Assembly (NCBI GenBank): GCA_958296135.1
Contig: CATQHZ010000001.1
Span: 4,340,001-4,404,000, forward strand
Origin: an uncultured Poribacteria bacterium
GTDB lineage: Bacteria; Poribacteria; WGA-4E; WGA-3G
Direction: 5' to 3'
Length of the DNA: 64,000 bases
Positions 1 to 5,936 of this stretch are shown in pieces. The notes below the pieces were generated by a model. The model saw only the letters and a list, made by a program, of their open reading frames with translations, ran no database searches and was not told where the DNA came from. Both the position numbers and the translations under genes were made by a program. The first letter of the stretch is position 1; every line of letters begins with the position of its first letter.

Positions 1-5
1 CTGAG

Positions 6-76
6 CGATCAAGTCGCCAGCATCGTGGACTCTGCCGTAACTTCCATCCTGAGGGATAATCTGAAATCTGGGTCTG
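6..76 (-). pseudogene. Duplicated fragment of the neighbouring TIR-like gene
   Basis: These 71 bases match 307-377, inside the TIR-like gene, with two mismatches and a constant 301-base offset. They correspond to about 24 codons around KPRFQIIPQDG and VHDAGDLIE of that protein. Similarity stops abruptly after 76. The fragment may continue to the left of the window, so it could be the edge of a second TIR gene or a relic of one. Confidence 0.75.
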
Positions 77-256
77 AATCAGGATTTGCAGGATTAAAGA
101 ATTAACAGGATGAGGGGCAACTTTTGCTGCATCGTGCAACCGGTACAGCCAAATCCCTGTGAGGGCGACATGTTTATAGCAACGTTGGCATCTACGGAGA
201 GCCGCCAAAAACAACGATGCCCGAAAAGAACTTCGGTGGTTCTATCCGCACCGTTT
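77..256. other. Non-coding gap, dispersed-repeat-like sequence
   Basis: No convincing ORF is visible. Around 77-115 there is a repetitive A-rich stretch with CAGGATT words repeated three times, a pattern typical of dispersed intergenic repeats. Confidence 0.4.
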
Positions 257-640
257 TTAAGACAATAGTTTCTCTATCATCTCATCTATTTTCTTCCATT
301 TCCATTCGATCAAGTCGCCAGCATCGTGGACTCTGCTGTAACTTCCATCCTGAGGGATAATCTGAAATCTGGGTTTGTCTAACCCCGCGGCGATCTGAAC
401 CTCTTCTTTGACACCGGGCGCATTATGCGTATCTTGTCGCACGATAACTATCACGATGTCAGATTTACGAATCTGTTTTTCGGCTTTTTCCACCCAATCG
501 TCGTTTGGATGATATGCCTCTTGAAGGGAATAATCCCGAAGAGCATAGCAAGAGTTTTCCTTGCCCTGCCCGAAAAAACTTCCATGGAGTTCTTTGTCTT
601 TGTCAAACGCAAAACTCACGAACACACGAACCGTAGCCAT
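257..640 (-). CDS. ThsB-like TIR-domain protein (MTH538/DUF1863 type)
   Basis: A 127-residue single-domain protein. It opens with VRVFVSFAFDKDKEL, has a WVEKAEKQIRKSDIVIVIV strand-helix-strand and a VKEEVQIA helix, matching the TIR-like fold of family PF08937. That family includes ThsB, which makes a cyclic ADP-ribose signal in Thoeris anti-phage defence. The start is set by a clear AAGGAGG box seven bases upstream. No ThsA effector is visible nearby, and the stretch downstream on its strand holds only a fragment of the same gene. It could be an orphan defence sensor, part of a locus beyond the left edge, or an unrelated TIR-like protein. Confidence 0.75.
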   Translation of the reverse strand: MATVRVFVSFAFDKDKELHGSFFGQGKENSCYALRDYSLQEAYHPNDDWVEKAEKQIRKSDIVIVIVRQDTHNAPGVKEEVQIAAGLDKPRFQIIPQDGSYSRVHDAGDLIEWKWKKIDEMIEKLLS

Positions 641-711
641 ATCTCACTACCTCCTTAATGTTATTGCGAGGCTGCTATGACGACTCTGAACCTGACTATC
701 TCTCTATGGGG

Positions 712-736
712 AATGCCCGCCCCACCGATGGGACGG
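712..736. repeat. Short GC hairpin repeat (copy 1)
   Basis: GCCCGCCCC, a short loop and GGACGGGC form a hairpin just downstream of the minus-strand exported-protein gene. Close relatives lie at 1663-1684 and 2270-2290, after or between the next genes. They may act as 3' mRNA stabilisers or weak terminators. Confidence 0.5.
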
Positions 737-745
737 GCAATGCGC

Positions 746-1642
746 TTACTTTTTCGCTTGTACCTTGAGTCGGCCGAAGATGAATTCACACGCTTGATAC
801 TTTTTCCGATTATCGATGTAGCAACTCAATTTCCGTAAGTCACGCCCGTCGATAACCCAGTTGTTATCTAAATCCATCCCTCTGAGCCGGTCAATAGAAT
901 CACGAGGTTCCCAAGAGGCAAAGGCGCGGTTTAGATACTCACCGTAGTTGTCAATGACGTGACGTAAATCCGCGTTGTCAACGCGCCCACTGTAATCCAC
1001 ATCGCCGTTTGAGCGTTGGTGAACCAACCGAGTGTTGAAGACACGGATTGAGTTTGGCTCTGGCGACAGGTTAGGTTCGTAGTAATACTTATCCGGGCCA
1101 GGCTCATAAAACAGTTGGATTCGCACGAACTCGACTTTCGGGTTGACACCCGGTGTGAGAATGCGTATGTTCCTAAACTTCAGGGTGACGAGCGTTCCTG
1201 AAACTTTTCGGTTAGGATTTCCACCATCTACCTGCACGGAATCCAGACCATGGACATGGATGAGTCGTTCCTGAAACCATGTCCGGTCTCTCCGATGGAG
1301 CCCTGCCGACAAGTTCCTGTCATAAACGCCTGCCGTAAAGAACCCTTTTTTGGGCGCGGCCACCTCATCAAATATCAGCACTTCGGGTGGATAGCGGAAG
1401 TCAATCTGGAATCCGACTATCCGTCTACGTTCCACGTCCTGATATGCATTCAGAATTTCAACATCGATTGAGAATTCCTGAAAGTTTTTATTCGGTAGCA
1501 CGGTTTGGTAGTCCTTGAAAAACACCACAGGATCGGTGTGTTCCAAGACACGTGGATATTGTGCGCAGACTGAATTCACTCCAATCAGAATCAAGCTGGC
1601 AATGATTGCACTGCACAGCATGGCGTTTAGCATTTGTTTCAT
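746..1642 (-). CDS. Exported protein with cohesin-like and dockerin type I domains
   Basis: 298 residues. The N-terminal MKQMLNAMLCSAIIASLIL is a signal peptide. The middle (about 30-200) reads like a cohesin/Ig-type beta sandwich, with EFSIDVEILNAYQ and IVGFQIDFRYPPEVLIF. The C-terminal part has two dockerin calcium loops: DVDYSGRVDNADL and DLDNNWVIDGRDL. Having both partner-type domains in one polypeptide suggests cell-surface or matrix assembly, but the ligand is unknown. The start at 1642 follows a GGAGG box; the longer ORF upstream lacks one. The leader resembles that of the lipoprotein gene just upstream, and the two probably share the promoter at 2377-2405. Confidence 0.75.
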   Translation of the reverse strand: MKQMLNAMLCSAIIASLILIGVNSVCAQYPRVLEHTDPVVFFKDYQTVLPNKNFQEFSIDVEILNAYQDVERRRIVGFQIDFRYPPEVLIFDEVAAPKKGFFTAGVYDRNLSAGLHRRDRTWFQERLIHVHGLDSVQVDGGNPNRKVSGTLVTLKFRNIRILTPGVNPKVEFVRIQLFYEPGPDKYYYEPNLSPEPNSIRVFNTRLVHQRSNGDVDYSGRVDNADLRHVIDNYGEYLNRAFASWEPRDSIDRLRGMDLDNNWVIDGRDLRKLSCYIDNRKKYQACEFIFGRLKVQAKK

Positions 1643-1662
1643 GTTCAACCTCCGTATAGAGA

Positions 1663-1684
1663 ATGCCCGCCCCACCGATGGGAC
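1663..1684. repeat. Short GC hairpin repeat (copy 2)
   Basis: Same GCCCGCCCCACCGATGGGAC core as the copy at 712-736, placed between the lipoprotein stop and the next start on the minus strand. Confidence 0.5.
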
Positions 1685-1696
1685 AAGCGGTTGTTA

Positions 1697-2251
1697 TTAA
1701 TCAACAGGTTTCGGCTCACCTACTTCCGTCTTCGGTTTATATAGGCGCGGATCGATCGGATTATCCAACAAACGCCACCGCTCTCGCCGATTCATTATCC
1801 TATCTCGCAACTTATAGCGTCTGATGTTGCGCAGCACGATTGCACCTTTTTCATATCTTGATACCGTGCCTTCCACCCAAATGATGTCATTGGGACGAAC
1901 ATCGGATGGGAGCCTGTTGAGTTCCGTAGTTGTCAGTTCGATGCAGACACTCTGCACTTTCTGCGTTCGACTTTGCATCGGATCTCCGATTTCAAAATAG
2001 ATGCGGTGAAGCTCCCCTTCAGATTCTGCCTTCCAGACTCTGCCGAATCCTTTGCAAATCTTGCCCGAGTATTCCCACTGTGCAGCCAATCGATTGGTTG
2101 CAAAGGCGCGATAGATTTGACGTGCATCAAATGCCTTATCATAATCTCTAAAACTTTCGCCAGCTTTGCCAGGAACCGGCGTGGACATACATCCGCTCAT
2201 GCTTATCACAATCACCGCGCCGAGGAGCATGGCGTTCAACATTCGTGTCAT
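1697..2251 (-). CDS. Predicted lipoprotein, OB-like
   Basis: 184 residues. MTRMLNAMLLGAVIVISMSGC is a lipoprotein signal peptide with the lipobox ending at Cys21. The mature part includes QIYRAFATNRLAAQWEYSGK and a stretch NDIIWVEGTVSRYEKGAIVLRNI that reads like an OB-fold (tRNA_anti-like) strand pattern; that fold is a guess. The start at 2251 was preferred over an upstream one because AGAGG lies just before it and it begins the signal peptide. It is the first gene of a two-gene minus-strand unit with the dockerin protein, whose leader (MLNAML) is similar. Confidence 0.65.
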   Translation of the reverse strand: MTRMLNAMLLGAVIVISMSGCMSTPVPGKAGESFRDYDKAFDARQIYRAFATNRLAAQWEYSGKICKGFGRVWKAESEGELHRIYFEIGDPMQSRTQKVQSVCIELTTTELNRLPSDVRPNDIIWVEGTVSRYEKGAIVLRNIRRYKLRDRIMNRRERWRLLDNPIDPRLYKPKTEVGEPKPVD

Positions 2252-2269
2252 GTTAACCTCTTGTGAAGG

Positions 2270-2290
2270 ATGCCCGCCCCGCAACGGGGA
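2270..2290. repeat. Short GC hairpin repeat (copy 3)
   Basis: GCCCGCCCCGCAACGGGGATGGGC forms a hairpin just upstream of the lipoprotein gene and just downstream of the relic at 2299-2364. Confidence 0.45.
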
Positions 2291-2298
2291 TGGGCAGT

Positions 2299-2364
2299 TG
2301 TTATTAATCAACAGGTTTCGGCATTGCCACCGTGCCGATGCGGAGACGTGCATCGCGTTTGAGT
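2299..2364 (-). pseudogene. 3' relic of a lipoprotein paralogue
   Basis: On the minus strand this reads QGLKRDARLRIGTVAMPKPVD and a stop. The last residues KPVD, the stop and the following bases match the end of the lipoprotein gene at 1691-1713, and the hairpin repeat follows in the same order. It is preceded by an in-frame stop and has no start. This points to an ancestral tandem copy that has been mostly deleted. Confidence 0.55.
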
Positions 2365-2376
2365 CCTTGTCATATA

Positions 2377-2405
2377 ATAATACTACAAATCCATCGAAAT
2401 GTCAA
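2377..2405 (-). promoter_or_regulatory. Sigma70-type promoter for the lipoprotein/dockerin unit
   Basis: On the minus strand: -35 TTGACA (2400-2405), 17-base spacer, -10 TATTAT (2377-2382). Confidence 0.7.
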
Positions 2406-2648
2406 ATTTTTCTGATGTTTTTTTACAACATGGCACGGAAAATGTTCAAAACGGCTGAAAATCCTGCATTTGCGGGAAAAATTGGCAGATGTTGGGTGAG
2501 AGGTGTCGCGCGTCGCACCTATTTTCGGTGGATGTGTCTTTTTGAGACAGCCCTCAGAAATATCCCGATTTCATTCTGGCACTTCACGCGAGCCCGACTT
2601 ACGTCCGGAAGGGCAAAAATGGAATCCTGAATGGCTCTGAAAACGTGC
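2406..2648. other. Intergenic stretch without a supported gene
   Basis: A divergent intergenic region. Start-less or short ORFs here show no family features. Confidence 0.4.
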
Positions 2649-2677
2649 TTGACTTTTTTTATCGGATGTGGTATCCT
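2649..2677 (+). promoter_or_regulatory. Promoter for the LamG protein gene
   Basis: -35 TTGACT (2649-2654), 17-base spacer, -10 TATCCT (2672-2677). It lies about 95 bases before the start codon. Confidence 0.6.
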
Positions 2678-2699
2678 AACCTTCTAACGTTTTATTTGT

Positions 2700-2728
2700 A
2701 GGGGCGGATATAGAAATCCGCCTTTACA
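2700..2728. repeat. REP-B palindrome
   Basis: Variant of GGGCGGATAGAGACATCCGCCC. Further copies occur at 8409, 25020, 28577, 29307, 45332 and 61650. This one lies in the 5' leader of the LamG gene. Confidence 0.65.
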
Positions 2729-2771
2729 GATTGGCGAAATTTGGTATAACACAAGCATGGAGGAATCCATC

Positions 2772-3542
2772 ATGAAATCGCTCAGTATCAGCATCGCACT
2801 GCTCTTCTGTCTTTGCGCCGTTTCATCCGCATTAGAACCCGATGACCCGGCCATCGCCGGCGTATGGCTCTTTGAAGGCAACGTTAAGGACGCGACAGAC
2901 AACGGCAACGATGGAAAAATCGCCGGCAACTTTAAGTTTGAGGCCGGCAAATTTGGAAAGGCTATCATCGCCGCTGGCGGTGGCAGTATTGATGTCCAAG
3001 ATTCAAAAAGCCTGCAGAGTGTCAAAGATGGGTTGACTGTCGCCGCCTGGTTCCGGGTGGATGCCGACTCAGACACGGGTGTCAGGAAAAACGGCGCGTA
3101 TCTGCTAGAGGACCAGTCTGGTGGGGAGCCGGTGCCTGACGGGTTCTCCTTCCGCGTCTGGACAGACAACGGCATTACGCCCGGTTTCTACGGCAAGACT
3201 GAATTGGAGCAGAAGAAGTGGTATCACATCGCTGGCACCTACGATGGGACGAACGTTGAGATGTATGTTGATGGCGAACCCGAGAGCGTCAAAGGCGCGC
3301 TGTCTGCCGACAAAGCTGCTTGGAAACCCGAGTGGGGTGGGAAGGTTGCGGTGGGCGAGGTGTTGCAGCTCAAATTCGGGCCGGAGCAGTTTACCGGTGG
3401 TATTGACGAAGTCGTCATTCTCAGTCGCGCGCTGGAGGCGGAGGAGATTCAGCAGTTGCTCAACGGTTGGGAGGATGCGTTCGCCGTTGAGCCGGATGGA
3501 AAATTAGCGACGACGTGGGGCCGGATGAAGACTCTCCGGTAA
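2772..3542 (+). CDS. Exported LamG/concanavalin-A-like domain protein
   Basis: 256 residues. MKSLSISIALLFCLCAVSSAL is a signal peptide. The rest is one LamG-type jelly roll: AGVWLFEGNVKDATDNGNDG at the start, LTVAAWFRV, WYHIAGTYDGTNVEMYVDGE, and GGIDEVVILSRALEAEEI at the end. Such domains usually bind sugars or other ligands outside the cytoplasm. The extreme C-terminus VEPDGKLATTWGRMKTLR carries a tail also seen in three other exported proteins of the window (ends at 22064, 43307, 44383). The ATG at 2772 follows GGAGG with eight bases between; the ATG at 2757 lacks such a site. Confidence 0.8.
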   Translation: MKSLSISIALLFCLCAVSSALEPDDPAIAGVWLFEGNVKDATDNGNDGKIAGNFKFEAGKFGKAIIAAGGGSIDVQDSKSLQSVKDGLTVAAWFRVDADSDTGVRKNGAYLLEDQSGGEPVPDGFSFRVWTDNGITPGFYGKTELEQKKWYHIAGTYDGTNVEMYVDGEPESVKGALSADKAAWKPEWGGKVAVGEVLQLKFGPEQFTGGIDEVVILSRALEAEEIQQLLNGWEDAFAVEPDGKLATTWGRMKTLR

Positions 3543-3671
3543 TTGCATCGCCGGGCATATTTTGCGTTTGATGTGCAGGGATGGCTGGAGAGGTTGCCCC
3601 TGCACATCAAATCAGGTAGCCACACGAGGATGACGAAAATTTCCGGGATAGGTAAAAGGAAACAAAACCGC

Positions 3672-4613
3672 ATGACTCAAAAAACTGCATTCATCTACCA
3701 CCCCGAATCCCTGAACCACGACACCGGCCCCAACCACCCCGAACGCCCAAACCGACTCCGGGCCAGTCTCGCCGCGCTGCAGAAAAGCAACGCGTGGGAA
3801 CAACTCCACTTAATTGAACCGCCGCACGCCACCCTCGCGCAACTTCGCTACGCGCACGCACCAAACTATAGCGAACATATACGAAAGCACTGCGAACAAG
3901 AAATCCCCCTAACCTACGATACGCCTGTCGTCCAAGCATCGTTTGACATCGCGCGGCTTTCGACAGGCGGCGTGCTGCAGGCGGCAAAGGCAGTCGCAAC
4001 AGGCACGGTGAAAAATGCGTTCGCCCTCGTGCGGCCGCCCGGACACCACGCTACGCCTAATCGGAGCATGGGGTTCTGTCTGTTCAATAACATCGCCATC
4101 GCGGCGCGCTCCCTCCAACGCGAACACGGGTTCGGCAAAATCGCCATTGTGGATTGGGATGTCCATCACGGCAACGGCACACAAGACATCTTTTATGAAG
4201 ACGCTTCCGTGTTCTTTTTCTCTATCCACGAATCGCCACTCTATCCGGGTACTGGCGCAAGGAATGAACGTGGTTATGGACACGGACGCGGCATGACGCT
4301 CAACGTGCCGATGCGCAGCAGAAGTGGAGACAGCGAATACATCACTGTCTTCGAGGATATCCTCCTGCCTGCGTTACGGAAGTTTTCACCGGAGATTCTC
4401 CTCATCTCGGCAGGATTTGACGCGCACCACCGCGATCTGCTCTCTTCAACGGAAGTCACCGCGGCAGGGTTTGCAACGCTGACTGACTTGATTCTTGCAG
4501 CCGCTGAAGAAACCGCATCCGGCCGTGTTGTCTCGGCGTTGGAGGGAGGCTATAGTTTAGAGGGGCTCTCTGAAGCTGTCGTGGCGCATGTGGAACGGTT
4601 GGCGGCCCAATAG
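3672..4613 (+). CDS. Histone deacetylase family hydrolase
   Basis: 313 residues. Family landmarks are all present: HPERPNRL (22-29), RPPGHHA (121-127, the catalytic His pair), GFCLFNN (134-140), DWDVHHGNG (161-169) with zinc ligands Asp163 and His165, Asp250 in SAGFDAHHRD, and Tyr294 in EGGYSLEGL. The family removes acetyl groups from lysines, polyamines or acetoin-related substrates. The bacterial substrate cannot be told from sequence, though AcuC and acetylpolyamine amidohydrolases are the nearest named relatives. The start at 3672 has AAGGA upstream and begins at the conserved N-terminus; 43 codons of open frame upstream are not conserved. Confidence 0.9.
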   Translation: MTQKTAFIYHPESLNHDTGPNHPERPNRLRASLAALQKSNAWEQLHLIEPPHATLAQLRYAHAPNYSEHIRKHCEQEIPLTYDTPVVQASFDIARLSTGGVLQAAKAVATGTVKNAFALVRPPGHHATPNRSMGFCLFNNIAIAARSLQREHGFGKIAIVDWDVHHGNGTQDIFYEDASVFFFSIHESPLYPGTGARNERGYGHGRGMTLNVPMRSRSGDSEYITVFEDILLPALRKFSPEILLISAGFDAHHRDLLSSTEVTAAGFATLTDLILAAAEETASGRVVSALEGGYSLEGLSEAVVAHVERLAAQ

Positions 4614-4643
4614 CGCGGTTACAAAGCGTGCCTACCGGTAGTT
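4612..4643. repeat. REP-A palindrome (degenerate)
   Basis: TAGCGCGGTTACAAAGCGTGCCTACCGGTAG directly after the deacetylase gene, between convergent genes. It is a variant of the REP-A family described in the findings. Confidence 0.5.
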
Positions 4644-4654
4644 ATGAGGGCTGT

Positions 4655-5497
4655 CTACATTTTCTTTCCAATATGGATGGCGACGATGCCGAACGTCTTC
4701 CGATAAAACTGCACATCCGTTAGCCCGCATTTTTCCATCATTTCTTTCAACGCGTCGCAATTCGGGAAGCGCATGACAGAACGAGGGAGATAGCCGTAAG
4801 CATCGTCTTTATTGCGCGAGATGAGATTGCCAAGGAACGGCAAGATGCGCTTGAAATAGAAATAGTAGAGTTGTCGGAACAAGGGGTTCACGGGTTGCGT
4901 AAATTCCAAGATGGCGATTCTACCGCCCGGCACCGCGACGCGCGTCATCTCGCGGATACCCAGTTCCAGATTTCTGGACACCGATTCGGTGATGAAGGAG
5001 GGCAGCTCAGGAAAACCTGCGCTGCGAGGTAGAGACGTAACGGGTTGGGCATCTGAGTCCTGTTGAGGGTTCTGGGCGAATTCTGCGTTTGCGACGTTCC
5101 GAATGCCGAAGCCTACCGAGACAATGTCAAAGGTGTTGTCCAGAAACGGGAGTGTGAAGGTATCCGCTGCAATAAACGGCGCGCTGGTGCCCCGACGCGC
5201 CACCTTTTGATTTCCCACGACTAACATCTCAAGGCAGAAATCTGAACCGATAACGGTGCCGCCCTCATTAACCCCGGTAGGCGCGCTTTGCAAGCGCGCG
5301 AGTTCCTCCGCGTAGGCGAGGGCCAACTCACCCGTGCCGGTGCAGACATCCAGCACCTTGCTTTTCGGCGTGACGCGGCTTGCCTTCACCGTCTCGCGCC
5401 GCCACATCGTATCGCGCCTGAGACTTAGGAGCGAATTGAGGAAGTCATAGTGGCGCGCGATGCGGGCAAAGAGGTTTTTGATTCGGTTTGCGTGCAT
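4655..5497 (-). CDS. ubiE: Demethylmenaquinone/ubiquinone methyltransferase
   Basis: 280 residues, some 30-50 longer than usual MenG/UbiE. The family is recognised from FARIARHYDFLNSLLSL, the SAM motif VLDVCTGTGELAL, FGIRNVAN and the end HIGKKM. It methylates the quinone ring in menaquinone or ubiquinone synthesis. Two segments are extra. One is LARLQSAPTG (around 5274-5302), which is a REP-A palindrome translated in frame. The other is about 40 residues after VANAEF (around 4985-5085), where relatives run straight into the REM-R-V--PGG motif. Both lie where loops can be tolerated and the core motifs are intact, so the enzyme may still work. Confidence 0.88.
   Translation of the reverse strand: MHANRIKNLFARIARHYDFLNSLLSLRRDTMWRRETVKASRVTPKSKVLDVCTGTGELALAYAEELARLQSAPTGVNEGGTVIGSDFCLEMLVVGNQKVARRGTSAPFIAADTFTLPFLDNTFDIVSVGFGIRNVANAEFAQNPQQDSDAQPVTSLPRSAGFPELPSFITESVSRNLELGIREMTRVAVPGGRIAILEFTQPVNPLFRQLYYFYFKRILPFLGNLISRNKDDAYGYLPRSVMRFPNCDALKEMMEKCGLTDVQFYRKTFGIVAIHIGKKM
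5274..5302. repeat. REP-A palindrome inside ubiE/menG
   Basis: GGTAGGCGCGCTTTGCAAGCGCGCG, a near-perfect REP-A copy with its GC arms, in frame inside the methyltransferase gene and translated as LARLQSAPTG on the minus strand. Confidence 0.8.
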
Positions 5498-5532
5498 CGT
5501 CTCTATCCGTTGTGAACCGTGCTTATACCGGG

Positions 5533-5664
5533 TTAATCTTTCTTCCGATGCGGCGGCAGCGGCAGATATTTCCGCCCCTCTTTCCGCCGTTTTTCTCCTT
5601 GCGCTGCCAAATACTCGTAGAGTTCGTCAAGGTCCTTGAACTGCGCGTTGAACTCCCGTTTCAT
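5533..5664 (-). CDS. Small basic hypothetical protein, possibly frameshifted
   Basis: 43 residues, MKREFNAQFKDLDELYEYLA followed by a basic tail ending PHRKKD. It lies 35 bases upstream of ubiE on the same strand. The in-frame ATG has no ribosome site and a stop sits four codons before it. In another frame an AGGAGG-led ATG at about 5719 gives MLSPAQTTLNVLMLPDETG and would run into this ORF if one base were added or lost. So this may be the 3' part of a slightly longer gene carrying a frameshift. No family is recognised. Confidence 0.4.
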   Translation of the reverse strand: MKREFNAQFKDLDELYEYLAAQGEKRRKEGRKYLPLPPHRKKD

Positions 5665-5865
5665 CTGGTAGCATTAATACATTGAGCGTCGTCTGTGCAG
5701 GACTTAACATTGTCTCTTACCTCCTCTTCAGCCACGCATCATACCCGGCATGCGTGAGCACACGATGGATTGTCACCCGCTCACGCTATTTAGGATACCA
5801 CATCAACATTTAATTTCCAAGATAAAATCTACAGGCCGTACGCAAATTCCGAAAACGCCCGTTCA
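5665..5865. other. Intergenic stretch with eroded coding traces
   Basis: On the minus strand, an AGGAGG at about 5727 overlaps the end of a short reading frame ending GYDAWLKRR. Neither this nor the following short frame can be assigned. The rest is A/T-rich and shows nothing else. Confidence 0.3.
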
Positions 5866-5936
5866 GTAGGCGCGCTTTGATGACACTTCAGTACGAAATC
5901 GGACGATTCTGAATTTTCATGAAAGCGCGCCTACAG
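5866..5936. repeat. Split REP-A palindrome with long loop
   Basis: GTAGGCGCGCTTTGATG at the left and GAAAGCGCGCCTAC at the right are complementary, separated by about 40 bases. It sits at the 3' end of pheT, and its right arm overlaps the last codons of that gene. Confidence 0.55.
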
